64,000 nucleotides of DNA from Sapria himalayana (GCA_029783825.1 JAREIK010000343.1:2270501-2334500); one strand, 5' to 3'; counted from the first letter of the stretch, positions 46,854-60,545 are shown. Notes: generated by a model from the sequence alone, not told the origin. Program-made: numbers and translations.

Positions 46854-48032
46854 CTAAACAATATATTTTGACAAAATAAAACAACAATGATTGATGAACT
46901 AATTTTGAGTATCTTAAATTTTTCATTTATTCACTTAGTTATTGTAAAATTTATTTTGATAAAAATTCATCTTATATCTTCTAAAATTCAATCCCATATA
47001 AAATTATAAAATTCAAAATTAAATAAATCTAAGACATACATGAAAAATGGTCATTCCCAAGCTCTCTACTTGTACTACCAAACACATAACACACCAAAGA
47101 CTATATATGAGAGCCAAGAAAAAATATGAGATAAATTGAGAAAGATGAAAGAACAAAAAAATATAATTTTGAATGATTTATATTATTAGATAAAATTAAC
47201 ATATTTTATATTTATTTAAATTACTTCCTACAAATCTTATTTAGTATTGATGAATTTATATTTATAATAAAATTTATAAAATTAATTTACTAAATAAATT
47301 AAGTAATTAAAAATATATATTTTTGATTACATATGTAAAGACCCCACGTCATCTAATTTAATTCTAAGCATTCCTTGTAAATAAAAAAAATTAAATCTAA
47401 TTAAAAAACTTGTACCATTTTGACTAATTTATATATTAAAAAAAATAATAGAAGATAAAAAAAATTCAACCCAATGTTATAATTATGACAAAAAAATATT
47501 TTATATTTAATAAAATAAATAATTAAATAACTTAAAATTATAATTATAATGGTATTAATAATTCAAATCATCTATAATATTTCAAAATAACATTCCATTT
47601 ACATATTTCATTATCTATTATACTAATTCAAATTATATATTATAAAAAACTTAAGAGTTCATTAGATACAATATCTATATGAATGTCATATATGAGTATC
47701 TAATAACAATCATTAAAAAGTATAAAATCAAAAATATATATTTAATAACATAATTAATAATGAAACAAATAATAATTATATCTCTGAAAATTTTTCATGC
47801 TATTAATACTATGAAATTTAGTAATAGCATTATATATACAAATATGTACAAATATCCCTGAAAACTTGAGAGTTCATAATGAATTATATATACTCATCAT
47901 TAAAATTAGAGAATAATATATACAAATATGTAAATATATATTATAAAAATAAATATGCTTATATTTCCCAACACAATGACTCAATATGTATTTTGTGATA
48001 GTTAATTCTTCATTCAATTAGATAAAAAAATT
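46854..48032. other. AT-rich intergenic DNA, no gene seen
   Basis: Long runs of A/T with no coding frame and no recognised repeat terminus. Confidence 0.6.
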
Positions 48033-48572
48033 TAGAAGTGTCAATTGAGCTAGGCAGCCCGGCATGGCCCAAGGCACTGCCGGGCTCAGCATTGGTGAGC
48101 CTGGCACATCACGGTCCAAAACCATGCCTGGTCCCAAGCCATGCTGCCCCATGATACGGTTAGTGCTGTGCCAAGACAGTGCAATCCGTGTCTCATGCTG
48201 GGCTAAGTATGATATGTGTACTTGGCCTGGTGGCACGGCCCAACGACCCAGAGACCATGACCAACTAAGGTGACCGCCCTATAGGACAGATTATTATTTA
48301 AATAAAAAACTCACCATGTAAGTTGAATATTGCTTACGTGGCCAATTATAATTGATAGGCCACATAAGCCATCCACCCATTACATTTTCATTCAGCATGT
48401 TTTGCAAGAATGATCTGACACAGTCCAGAGCAACCTTTCACTCGGCCATGCCACCTTTTTGTGTTGGACCAGCCAAATGATTCCCATATCGTGTCTCACA
48501 TGGTATGATGGCACGGACATACTTAGCAAAAATGAGTCATGCTAAGACATCACAACCAAGTTAATACCTCTA
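48033..48572. mobile_element. Non-autonomous hAT element (540 bp)
   Basis: Left end 'tagaagtgtcaattgag', right end (reverse complement) 'tagaggtattaac', both close to the ends of the hAT at 36135. Flanks AAAAAATT and AAAAAACA agree at six of eight positions. Its GC-rich left half has 'cggcatggcccaagg' and 'gccgggctcagc', like the other family members. No transposase. Confidence 0.6.
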
Positions 48573-50028
48573 AAAAAACAAAATCCATTGAATATGTTGT
48601 GTCCAAAACATTTAAATGTCAATTATATAATATCGATCCTCAGATGATTTCTATTATTTTAGCATGATGAGTAAATACAAAATCTTATTATTCTATCTTT
48701 TTTATATTATCTAAAATAATATTTAATCTACCAACCCTTTCGGTGTTTACAATAACAGTGGAGTCTAAATTTTCTATTACTATATACATAATTAGTAATA
48801 AGAGAAGAAAAAATCTTACATATGATATACAAGAAATTGTATATACTTAAAAAATTACAAAGATGCAAAGATAATACCAAATAAACTTTGTAGATATAAA
48901 TTTTTTATTAATATTATAGTCTTTTCATTTTATTTTATATTTAGTGTACATTGATGTCCTATTTAAAATATTTGTATTATATTAAATATTACATGAATAG
49001 AATATAATTTTTTTTTTCATTTTCACAAAATTAAATAATTAAGAATTGAATTTAATTTTTTTTAATAGTTGTAGCTTGTAGATGAGGCCCATGTGATGCA
49101 CAATTCACAACAATATTAACTTCCACTAACGGCCATTCAACCAAAAGTCAATGCCACTGCCACCGAGACCCAAGTAGTTCACTATGCACGAGTGTTTTAG
49201 AAATGGGCTCGTAGACTTGCGCCCAAACATGATCCACAAGCCTAAGCATGACACTAGTTATTCTTGTGTTGCATGTCATGTAAATTTTTTGAATAGATAA
49301 GTGGCTACTCATAAATACACCTATGTTCCCCAAAAAATACAATTACAAAAGAGAATATCTAAAACCATGCTCTCGAAAACTTATTCAACTTGTATGTGCT
49401 CATGATTCATTATTGATCTTAAAAGCAACTATACAAACCTTGCATCTAAATTATCTCATCCCACATGCCTAGAACATGCCCCCTCACCTCTTCTGCTATG
49501 TAATACACATCGGCTTTCATGGAAATTAATGTAGATCACCATTTTCAAACCATTATGATTTGTTTTCTAGAATATGTTGCTTAAGAGGGAGAATGCCTTC
49601 CATGTCAAAGTAGTGGTAAGAATGTGGTGCCGTTTAGGAAAGATATTACCTTGCTTTCAATTGAAAATATTTTACATTAATTCTTATTTTCCATTAAGAT
49701 AAGAAATATTAAGTTTTCAATTAATATATATTCAACTTATCAGCTTGTGTAATAACATTGTTATCTTTTACTACTAACATTCATGTATTATTTGTCTAAT
49801 TTACGTTGATATAAATAACAATAATATGACACACTTCTAAAGACATAATAAATACTAAAAAGAACTTGTTGAATCAAGTGATAAAAATTAATTCAAACAT
49901 AAATAATCATTTATAATCGACCACATATAATATTCACCCTTTGAAATATTAAAATTTAATAAATATTACCAAAATATTTTCTACTCAAAATCATCAAAGA
50001 TAAATATATTTCATACCTACAATTGATA
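48573..50028. other. Intergenic, no gene recognised
   Basis: AT-rich, apart from a more complex stretch at 49070-49520 without a conserved frame. Nothing assigned. Confidence 0.5.
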
Positions 50029-50269
50029 TATAATCTAGGGAAAATTATGTTTTAGGTTGTTTACCCAAAAATTTTTAACATTTAAAAATTAAGCTTTTGA
50101 TATATTTAAAAAAATTACAAAACTAAAATAAATTAAAAATAAGGACACGCAAATTTATAAGTTATAAACAATCCTCACCCAACTCTAACCCTCGCCCACA
50201 CCCTCACCCACGCCCTCGCCCATCTGCCCATGCCCGTCAGATCTCGCTTCCCGCGCATATCCCGCAGCC

Positions 50270-51470
50270 CGTCTCCACGAGCTCCTTTGTGAAGCTCCAC
50301 ATCAAGCTCGACGAAACTCCACGAGTTCAACAATGGAGCTCCATCGAGCTCGAAGTGGAGCTCACTAGAGGTCCCCCGTAAAGATTGTGAAGTTCCATCG
50401 AGTTCCACAATAGAGCTACAGCGAGCTCGACGTGGAGCTCGAGGAGCTTCATCGAGCTCCACGATTAGAGGTGTCAAACGGACCGAACAGGCCCGGCCCA
50501 GCACGAGGCACGGCACGGTTCGGCCGTGCCTGGGTAGGCCCAGCACGATAAAAAAACGTGCCCGGGCCCGTGCCGGGCCGTGCCTTGGCACGGCACGCCG
50601 GCCCGCATGCCTGCGTCGTGAGTCGTGAGTCGCGACTCACGAGTCACGACACACAGTCACGACTCACTGAGTCGTGACTCGTGACCCAACCGGGCCCCGC
50701 CCCCGGTAAAAAGACCGCGGGTCGGGTCCAAACAGACCCGCCCCGACCGCCCTGCCTTGCCGTGCGCCCGTGCCCGAGCGGGCCGGCACGGCACTGCCTT
50801 GCCGTGCCGTGCCCGAATTTAAAAAACCGTGCCGTGCCGGGCACGGCACGGTAGCACGGCTGGGCACGTGAAAAACGGGCCGTGCCGTGCTGGGCCGGCC
50901 CGTTTGACACCTCTATCCACGATCGAGCACCAGTGAGCTCTTTCGTGGAGCAGTGCCAAGCTCCAGTGAGCTCAAAGTGAAGCTCACTGGAGCTCAACTA
51001 ACTCCTTCGTTGAGCTCGTGAAGTTTCGTCGAGCTTCACAATGGAGCTCGAGGAGCTCCAGTAAGCTCAATCATGGAGCACAATGGAGCTCGACGAGCTT
51101 AACAAAAAAGCTCATTGGAGCTCCAACGTAGAGCTCAAAAGAGCTCCTCGAGCTTGCTAGAGCTCACTGGAGCTCGACGGAGCTCCATGATCGAGCTCAA
51201 TAGAGCTCGACAAGCTCCTTCATGAAGCTCATGGAGTTCCGTCGAGCTCCAGTAAGCTCCTTCGTGGAGTTCCGTCGAGCTCCAGTAAGCTCCTTCGTGG
51301 AGTTCCGTCGAGCTCCGATAAGCTCCTTTATGAGATTTTGTCGAGCTCCAATAAGCTCCTTAGTGGAGCTCCATCAATCTCCGATAAGCTCCTTCGTGGA
51401 GCTCGATGGAGCTCCACGAGCTCCACGAAGGAGCTCATTGGAGCTCCACGTCGAGCTCGTCGAGAGGGAC
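50270..51470. repeat. GAGCTC-palindrome-rich repeat array (interrupted at 50466-50915)
   Basis: Built of 'gagctc' and variants ('agctcc', 'gagttcc', 'aagctcc') every 10-17 bases. At 51240-51340 a 33-bp unit containing 'gagctccagtaagctcc' repeats about three times. Because GAGCTC is self-complementary, both strands look alike and the array could form many hairpins. Frames through it (for example 51222-51485 and 50175-50591) are repeat artefacts. Confidence 0.85.
50466..50915. mobile_element. hAT-type MITE (450 bp) with perfect 8-bp target duplication
   Basis: Terminal inverted repeats TAGAGGTGTCAAACGG and its near-perfect complement at the right end. It is flanked on both sides by TCCACGAT (50458-50465 and 50916-50923). 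The interior is very GC-rich with 'ggcacggcac' motifs, and a central palindromic cluster of 'gagtcgtgactc' type lies at 50615-50690. The ends match the hAT elements at 1723, 36135 and 48033, so the same transposase family probably moved it. The exact target duplication implies it is younger than its relatives here. Confidence 0.92.
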
Positions 51471-51626
51471 GAGGGGCAATGGTAGTTTAGCATTTATGAT
51501 TTTGAGTGGCCTTATTTTTAATTTAATTTTAGTTTTGTGATTTTTTTAAAAATATCAAAATTTTAGTTTCTAAATATTAAAACTTTCTAGAAAAACAATC
51601 TAATATAGAATTCCACCTATAATCCA

Positions 51627-52102
51627 CATATAAGAAGCATCAACAAAAAAAAAATCTAATACCACTTATTTTGACCACGAGAAAAAAACAATATACTAAT
51701 AATTTACATCATTGATTTAAATAAATATAATAACAAACATAACCTTAAGTTGATCAACATTCCTTTAAAGTCCACTTACATATTGTTACAAGCTACCATG
51801 GAGAATTGAGAACAAAATCTCATATAGTTGAAATTGATTATACTTAGTTAATCTAATATTATCTTTCATTATCTTGAATGACTAAATACCTTAAAAATAA
51901 TATTTAGAAAATTATAATTATCAAAAAAAAAAAAAACAAAAATATCAGAATATATAATATAAAAAGAATAATAATAATAAATTATATATCTGTCAAGTAT
52001 ACACCTTTAAGATATAATCAAAAAAATCTCTCAACTTTTATCTATCTCTCATGTAGAGACACGTACCTAATGTCTTACAAGACACACTAGACTTCTCCTG
52101 AG
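51627..52102. other. AT-rich spacer, no gene
   Basis: No frame or repeat family recognised. Confidence 0.5.
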
Positions 52103-52344
52103 AGAATCTCCAAGAGGCTCAATAAATCCCTCCCCTTGGCTATTTTAGATAATTTTTTTCTAAAAATTCACTCCAAAAAAAACTAGTTATTTAGATAATT
52201 ATTTTTCATAGCCCTCATTTGACTATCTATTTTTCATAACAAAATGAGTGATATAGAAAATAGCTAGTCTTTCAGAATGAATTTTAATGGAAAAACTATC
52301 TTAAATAGCTAAGGAGAGAAGTTTATTGAGTCTATTAGAGATAT
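52103..52344. mobile_element. Foldback MITE (about 240 bp)
   Basis: Left arm 'aatctccaagaggctcaat' and right arm, reverse-complemented, 'atatctctaatagactcaat'. Pairing continues through 'ggctattttagataa' and 'tctaaaaattcactc' to a loop near 52230. The whole element is a near-complete inverted repeat with no coding capacity. A partial related block ('tagctaaaatagataatat') follows at 52370-52480. Family not named. Confidence 0.7.
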
Positions 52345-53667
52345 TTTTAATTAAAATTAATAGAAATAAATAGCTAAAATAGATAATATTATTGGATTGT
52401 TTTTAAAAAAATAATTAGCTAAAGTAGATAATATAATATTTTAATATATTTTGAGTAGTTATTTTAGATAAATTTATTGAAATTACTTTGACCCTCACCA
52501 TTATGCAATAGGCCTCAACTAGACAAGAAAAATATCTCATCATTTTATTTAAGATCAATTATGATAATAGCATCAAGTGCAAGAGTAGGTTCAGTTGTCA
52601 CTCTATGAGACATAACAGTTAGACAAAAAATTGATCTTATCACTATGATATATCTTCTTTAATCAAATCATTAAAAACACATCATTCAAAAAATATGACA
52701 AACACTCGAAATGATACTCCTATCCTTTGGTGAATAGTACATATACCTTTTCTAAATTTTAGCATACCTAGGAAAGACATACTTAATATCACAAACAATC
52801 ATTCCCTCTCTACCAATATAAAAAACATGTGAAACATAAGAACACTCAAAAAACTTGGATATAAAATAAAAAATTATCTCTTAAATTTCAAAACTAATAT
52901 AAAATATAAAGTAAGATGATATAAAGAGAGAGCATCAGAAGGGTACCTAGTGATAGAGAAAAATAATTAAATTCAATGTCATTAATTCCTTAAAGATAGC
53001 ACTCGTTTGATCTCTTAGACCATACAACATCATTAAGCCAAATAAGATCATCTGATTTTACAAAAAAGAAACTAAAAAAAAAAATATGAGCACGTGTGGT
53101 ATGAGTATGTATCACTTTACTAAGCACATATTATTTAAAAATTAAAAATATCATCAATTAGAAGTACACATAATTGAAAATTAATAGATATATTTTCCTT
53201 TTATAAAATTTTTAAAAATATTTTAAAAATAATATTATCATTATTTCCTCAATATAAACTTTTACATCTTACATTGCAAATTGATATAATTACAACATAA
53301 GTCATGCATTTCAAGAATATAAGGATCATCAATATTTTAGTAAAATAATTATAGAATTAAATAAAAATTAAAATTACACATGATATATGCCACTTTACTA
53401 ATTACTACTTGTATGAAATCAAAAACAAAGGTGTAAGGTCTATATGATATTTTTTTTAGATTTATAACTAATTGCATGAAGGAATCACAAAAAATAGAGA
53501 ATAAATAATATAAAAAATTATAACATATTTTAATATCAAAAAAATAAATATAATAATATTCCTCTGCATATTATGACTTAACTCGTACTTTAAAATGATT
53601 AAATATTGAAAACATTTAAATAGCAATTATTATTCATACAAATCCCTCAATAATTAAAAAATTTAAA
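52345..53667. other. AT-rich region before duplication copy 2; no gene
   Basis: No recognised coding sequence. The left edge of the duplication falls at about 53668. Confidence 0.5.
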
Positions 53668-56024
53668 ATAAAATTAATAGATTATAAAAGATATTACAAT
53701 ATCTAAAATAATTATTAAGAATCTGATTTATAAAATTTACACACACAATTATCTCATTTAAATTATACAAATATGTTGCTGATTTTTTTATTCTCACAAA
53801 ATAATCCTAATAATAAATTTTTTTAAATTATCTATATAAATACTATTCGAATGTTGATAATGATAAATTAGTAATAACTCTATTCAATAGTACCTTTAAG
53901 CATAATTTCATATGAAGAACATAGAGAAACTCAAATATTTTTTAATATAGAAGTAATTTGCTTTATAAAAAATTCACAAACAACCAGCTCATTTGAATTA
54001 CATATATGCATTATTGACTTTTCTTTATTTCTTCAAAATATCCTAATTGTAATATATTTTTATTAATTTTCTACATAAATAATATTCTGATTATGAGAAA
54101 TAATAAATTATTAATCACTATACTCAAAAGGTATCTTGAAATATAATTTTAAGCAACAAATCATGTGATACTCAAATATTTTCTTGATATTAAAGCAACT
54201 TACTTTCCAAGAAATATTATCTTATAATAAAATATAGTTATATATACTAAATACTTTTATAGAAACTTAGCTTTTAGGTTATGCACTAATAGATATTTCT
54301 ATTAATCTAAATACTACATTCATTTATGATACGATCACTCTAATTAACACTACTACTTATTAAAAAATTATATAAAATATTAATTATCTGACTATCATCA
54401 AATAAGATGAAATATTCAAAGTCAATATATGAATTATTTTTTATAATATCATGAATAGATTTACATAATACAACTCTTCGAAACTAAATTAAATGAATAT
54501 CTCCAAGACATGAAATCTTTTTTAGAAATCATACACTTATAATAACTTGGGTATTCAAATTCTGGTGGTTAGCAAATTCTAATGAAGATGTCTCCATAAC
54601 ACAAGTATTCAGATACTAAATTAAGTGAATAAGTCTCCTGTATAATCTGACACTACAATAAGATCTTATGGTTTCTTCAAGACAACTTTATTTCTTGAAA
54701 AAATAAGAAGCAATAAGTTATTTCAAAAATAATAATGATATAGAATTAAAAGCGATAAAAATAATTACTTAACACATACTTTGAATATGACATCTGACTA
54801 AGAAGATCATATATGCAATCTTTTCTCATACACATCCTTTGCCATGGAAACCATGAAGCAAAACATGTATCCTTAAAAATAATATGTTACAAGACTAAAC
54901 CCAAAAAATGAATTATTCCTTTGTAAAAAAAAGATGCAAAATAAAATCATACTACAATATACATTTAGATATTAAACCAATTAGCACACATTCTAATTAA
55001 AGTTTTGAATAGACATCAACTTATTTTTTTCTTCAAACTTAGTGTTATAGATTTATAAGCACCAACTTAATGAAATATGTCAATATTTTTCTTATTATTT
55101 ATTAGTTGTTTATACTTTAGATGAAAATATATAATCTATGAGTTACCCCAATCACTATTGACGATTATAGAAAGACATTTGATATACGAATATTTTGAGT
55201 ATTATTACATTTATTTTTTTTAATATTTTCTTTTATAACAATTATTTAATGATCTTTATTATATTTAATAATACATGGTTCAAATTTAAAAGTTTTTTTA
55301 TATTTTTTCTCATTTAGTGCACATTACATAAGGAACGATGGTGTTTATGCAGTAAGAAATGGCTATGTATATGCTTTACCACTAGCCATTGTAGCAATAC
55401 CTTATGACCTATGCAAGAAAAATGTCAATGAGCTCATGTCCACTAACATTGTGGCACTAGTGATTGCCTAGGCAAGGTTCATTGACCATGCCCAAGAGGG
55501 AACCAAGCCAGGCATGCATGGACTCTTGCCACTAGCCAATGTAGATGCTTTTCCAATCCAATCTAGCATGCCCATCATAAATCATATTGCCCACCAAGCC
55601 AACACATGCAAGGATAGTATGATGAAGATTAATCAAACCAAAAAGAAAAAGCAAATGCAATATGAACCAAACAATAAAATTAATTATTGTCAGGAAATCA
55701 ACATATATGATACTTTAATCATTACCATCCTTGTTAATAAAATTTTAATATAAAAATTTAACAAAACATTTATATAAAATATTGAAATTCAAACATTTAA
55801 CAAGATATCAAACTAACAAATCTTAATCAATTAATTCAAATATTATTTCCACAACTTTTTGCCAATATAATGAGCTACATGATTTTTGCTATTTATTTTA
55901 TTAAATTCAAAGAAATAATAATGATAAATTTTAGATTTACTCGAATTGCTAGACAATCAAATCAAGAGCAACCAAATAAAACCATAAAAAATTAGTAATG
56001 ATGAAAAAAACATATATGACAAAA

Positions 56025-56265
56025 AGCAAAACATATTTTTTAAAGTCTTTTCAATTTCTATTTAAATATGTATAAAAATTATATCCATTTTTTTATCATC
56101 TTATTTCTCTTATCTTTGCTTTCTTTTAATATTTATGTCATCTATGTTTTTCTTGTTATGTATCCTCCTTTTTTGCTTGAGGCTGACCATAATTCACAAA
56201 AAATATATATATATTACATAAAAAATGTTTATGAACATCAAAACATATATATATATATATATACA
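56025..56265. other. ~240-bp segment present only in duplication copy 2
   Basis: Lies between 'gacaaaaag' and 'catatatagata', which are almost adjacent in copy 1 (11005-11015). It ends in an (AT)n run. Insertion in copy 2 or loss in copy 1 cannot be decided. Confidence 0.65.
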
Positions 56266-56429
56266 AGCATATATAGATATATATATATATATAAACTTTC
56301 ATTAATACACCTACATATACACACATATATATTTATATTTACTCTTTCACCTTCATAACAAGAATATTTTTCAATATTTGTATTAATAATGAATAAAAAC
56401 TTTTTATTTTTTGATTGATGAATATTTAT

Positions 56430-57435
56430 ATCATAGAAAACCAAGATATTAATCTTGGGATCATCATATTTACATAATTTATTATTTTCAGCTTCAATCA
56501 AAAAAAAAAAGATGAACCAATATACTTATCAAGTAATTATTCAAAATGTTACAAACATATCAAAATAAACTATAATAAATATTGGAACATTAAAGATTAA
56601 TGTTGGAACATTAAATATTATACTTTGCATAGAGCAAGTATTAGCTATTACACACATGATCATCAATCAAATAAACCTACTATGAACAATTTGTTATGAG
56701 TAGAAAAAAATAACAACTAACTACAAGATCATAAAAAATAGCATGTACTTAGTTATCTTATTTGACACAAAGAAACTCATTATTTCAATTTTATAAGTGA
56801 CTCTTACCATGAGCTTCAGACTCAGTTTTAGGTTGATTAGGACACTTCCTAATTTAATCCTTAGCAATAGCCAAAGCCAACAAGTATTTTTCGCATCCAA
56901 ATATACACACTGCTCACCACAAACACCAACACCCATTTTTGTGATTAACATCCAGAACACCACTGTCTGTGTGGTAAGATACATGGGTATGCAAGCCTGA
57001 ATACCAGGCGTGCAAAATCAAAACCCACGCAATGTGAACGCATTATGTCACACATGCATGAGGTATGTATAAGAATCAGTATATATAAGCAATCCAAGCA
57101 TACCATGGTGATTCATGATTTTGATATATGAAATTATTTACCACGAACATCCAGATCAATACTCTGCGCGTGAGTAAGATCTTCGGACATGTATATAATT
57201 GTTGTAATAACTTGACTTTACACGATGTCATACATACTCATACATCTACTATATAATTTTTATGGAAAATGCAATATACGGTAACTCAATTTTCTTGCTA
57301 GAACTAGTGAGACAGATCTTATGGGAGAATATACATACGCTGGACAAAAGATGAATTTGGAAAAACGAACACACGAATCAAAACGCACACTCCTGTATTA
57401 AGATGATCGATAAACAGCACGAACAGAAAGCGTAC
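56430..57435 (-). repeat. Segment shared with the 5' flank of RPS8 (copy 2)
   Basis: Same block as 11170-12168, with the same landmarks ('aaaccaagatatta', 'aaacctactatgaacaattt', 'gacacttcctaattt.atcc', 'ccactgtctgtgtgg'). Confidence 0.7.
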
Positions 57436-57550
57436 CTAAAATCAATAAGAATCTCACAGCTATTAGGAAAATGGTGTTTCCGTGTCGAAGAAAGAGGCGG
57501 AGGCGCTAGTTAGGGTTACCTTACTCTTGCTCCTAACAAAACGATGGGCC
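57436..57550 (-). promoter_or_regulatory. Putative captured ribosomal-protein-type promoter and first exon (copy 2)
   Basis: Minus strand: GGCCCA (57550-57545), AACCCTAA (57517-57510), leader, then ATTTTAG followed by the GTACGC donor at 57435. Both motifs and the donor are conserved with copy 1, while the leader between them carries several changes. Confidence 0.5.
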
Positions 57551-58253
57551 TTTTTGCAATTTTAAAATTCTCAGAATGTTTTAATTTTTCATTATCAAAC
57601 TTCAAAACATTAATTAAACAATATGTATGTGTATAGATGTAAGTCAAATTGCATGTAACTATAAAATTAGATATTAGTGATTTTGTTCACCAAACACAAA
57701 ATATTTATGTTTTGATCCCCTAAATTGTGCATAATTAAAAAATATATATTAAATTCTAAAATAATTCAGTTTTCAAGTTCTAAAATTAATTAATCCGATT
57801 TTATCCCCCGATATTTGAAACACAAAATTAATTTAATTAATTTATAAATCACTGTTGTGAACTGAGAAACTACGTTTCCGAATTCGAAAATCAAAATTTT
57901 TCAAAACTCATAAAACAAATTTAAATATATATAATTATTGTGATTTCCGAATTATAATTTCCAAATTATGATTTCTAAATTATTCTTTCGAATGGCATAG
58001 TTCGAAAATATAAATGTGTGGTATTTTTTTTTTTTATTATGAAAAGTTTGGTGTACCAAAATATAAATGTTATGGGTTGGTACACGGTACACCAAACACA
58101 AATCTCCCTAAAAAAATCCAATCGGGATATGAGTAGGATGAAGCATATTTTGAAAATCTATTATTTTAATACATGTTTTTAAAATTGAACTAATCATTGG
58201 GAATCTATATAGCAAATATTCATTAAATATGTTTGTGAATTTTTTGTATCATA

Positions 58254-58781
58254 AAAAAATAAATTTTTTTTCCCAATCAAAATCTACAAATAGCATTTAA
58301 ATTTATTGGATATGTTCGAGTTGGATAAATTGGTTCTATTTTTTTGTTTTTATTTTTTTGAAAAATGTTGTGTACGACAAACCACCAACATAGGATTTTG
58401 ATTCGTGTGTGGTGTTGTGCATTTTTGAAAAATAAAAATAAATAAAAATTTAAAATTTTATGAAAATGAGAATATTAATGTTTTCACAAAGAGGGCACGT
58501 AGGGTGTCCTATTGGATGAGAGAGTGTCCCATTTAGTTTAAGAACGAAAAAAAAATGTACAAGGTTGTGTATTTTTTTGCTTGTGGGCTGTTGTTTTTTT
58601 TTTTTTTAGTTACAAGTTGCATAAGTCTCATTGGAGTGTTGCATTTTTGTCTCCCTATTCTCGTGCATATATTTGTTGGCCAGTAACATAGCTAAAATAA
58701 ATGTTTCATCATTTTATATTCTTCTTCCATTCCAATATGCTTCCGTTTCGGCATTGTGAGTTACATAAGCAAAGAAGAATT
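58254..58781. other. 528-bp segment present only in duplication copy 2
   Basis: In copy 1 'tttttgcattata' joins directly to 'gcattttattcg' (about 12960-12980). Copy 2 carries 528 bp between the equivalent points. It has poly(T) runs and a GC-richer patch at 58490-58535. No terminal repeats or target duplication are clear, and no frame is recognised. Confidence 0.75.
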
Positions 58782-59789
58782 GCATTTTATTCGTTGGTAT
58801 TATTGGTTACAGCAACTAAGAGGCTACATAATTCTTCTATATCCTCCTCACGTTGGTTTTAACTTTACAATTTATTTATATATTTATATTTATATTTCAA
58901 TCTGTGTATAATATGTGTATTGATGCGCAATTTAATTTTTGTATATTGTGTGTGCAGCTTACATATATAATCATAATTTTATTTATAATTCATTATGCGT
59001 TTTGTAGATATGATGTTGTTTGTTGTTGCTTTTATGTAGGATTATGTGTCATGAGTAATTAGAGAGTGGAAAATGTTTGAAGATTCGAAAAGTTGCTGAC
59101 ATAATCCCCTCTTCAATCCAACAATCGAGATGCAACCATGTTGCTAATTCCAAATCATAAATCTAACAAACATATGCTATAACATAATGAATAACACAGA
59201 AAGAGATCTAGAATATTTACCCCAAAATCTCATGTTTATGTGTTTGTTTTGAATTTTTAGATTTCTTGGATTTTATATCCTAATAAATATATCTTAGGCC
59301 AAAGCATAACTTTGGGCATTATGTACTTTACATGCTTCTTGTACATAAAAACCAAATATTTAATACATATTATTTGATTTGGCAATTTTGTAATTTGGAC
59401 TTTATTTTTTGCTTTATTTGATTTTTTAGAATTATGGCATTGGGGTTTTCTTATTTTTTGAGTTTTTTTATATATTGCTTTCATTAATTTATTAACCAAG
59501 AGTTATTTTTGATATTTTATAGTTTCAAGTAAACTACGGTCTAAACATCCTATCTCCAAAAAGCTAGCAAAAGCAAGGTTCCCATCCCACTAAAAAAAAT
59601 GGTATCTGAACTTGTAAATAGAAGGATATTTTTCAATGAAACTGATATAATATCTTATATATTCGTTATTATATATTAATATTTGATTATTTTGATATCA
59701 TTATAATGATTTTAGATATATTCTGAGATATTTTTGTTTGTGTTAGTTATTTTTGGTCAATATTATTTTTTATTTTTATAGAGGATCAT

Positions 59790-60545
59790 TCTATAAAAAT
59801 AAAGTTAATTGAGACTAATTATTCTGTTTGAAAAAGTAAAATGTGTGACAACCTTATAGACAAATAGTTATATGACTCAGTGAGAAAGAAAGTGAAACCT
59901 AAAAAATTGAGTGAATAAGAATGGAAAGACTTGTACTATAGAGCTACCATTATTCAATAATAGATAGGTAGCAATACCTATCAACATGTTGCTGATAAAA
60001 TGAAGGTAGACAAACAATGAGAAATACTATAATCTATTTTCAAAATGAAGATGTTAAGAAATAAATCATTAATTATTAGATGTCTAGTTAACTGGAAATT
60101 TAGGAATGATAATTTAATTTTTGTGCACATCAACATCCTTTAAGGATTGGTGAACTATCTTTCATTCATAAAAATGGTCTTATAAGATGAGCTAGTATCT
60201 TGTCTAATGCTAAGATTACTTATGTATAGCTGAGATAACTTTATAATTTCTCCAAGTATGTCACCACCTGAAGATATTGTGTCAATGAACTTTGTCTCAA
60301 AAATTTATTGTCTAGAGAATCAAAAAGAAATGAGAATATATGAGCTTCTCATTGTATTCTTATTTATGAAAATGTAGTAGCAGTACCATGAAGCACATAT
60401 AGCCTAATGGAAGAACTTATTCTTTCAAAGGCAAGTCACAAAGTAGAAAAGCAATTAAGTATTATCAATGCAATAAGATAGGACACATGAGAAATGACAG
60501 CTATTCTTGAAAAAGATTGTAGCAACGGTGAATGAGAGAAAATAA
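59790..60545 (+). pseudogene. Ty1-copia gag remnant (copy 2)
   Basis: Nearly identical to 13971-14760. Reads 'KLIETNYSV' with a stop where copy 1 has Trp, and a zinc-knuckle remnant near 60450 (YYQCNKIGHMRNDSYS) closer to the CCHC pattern than copy 1. Confidence 0.65.

Larger units (their letters stand above)
50038..51617. mobile_element. Mutator-like (TIR) element carrying a GAGCTC-rich array
   Basis: The terminal ~115-125 bp are inverted repeats of each other. 50038-50163 matches the reverse complement of 51493-51617, for example 'cttatttttaattta' with 'ttttagttttgt.attttttt' on the right and the complement on the left. The flanking 9 bp TATAATCTA (50029-50037) and TATAATCCA (51618-51626) differ at one site. 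Long inverted repeats plus a 9-bp duplication are the signature of Mutator-like elements. No transposase is present. The interior is a C-rich segment and then a GAGCTC array, into which a hAT MITE has inserted. Confidence 0.72.

Noticed and set aside
50175..51485. Several open frames on both strands in the GC-rich region
   Set aside because: They arise because the GAGCTC array and the hAT MITE are GC-rich and self-complementary; no protein family is recognised.
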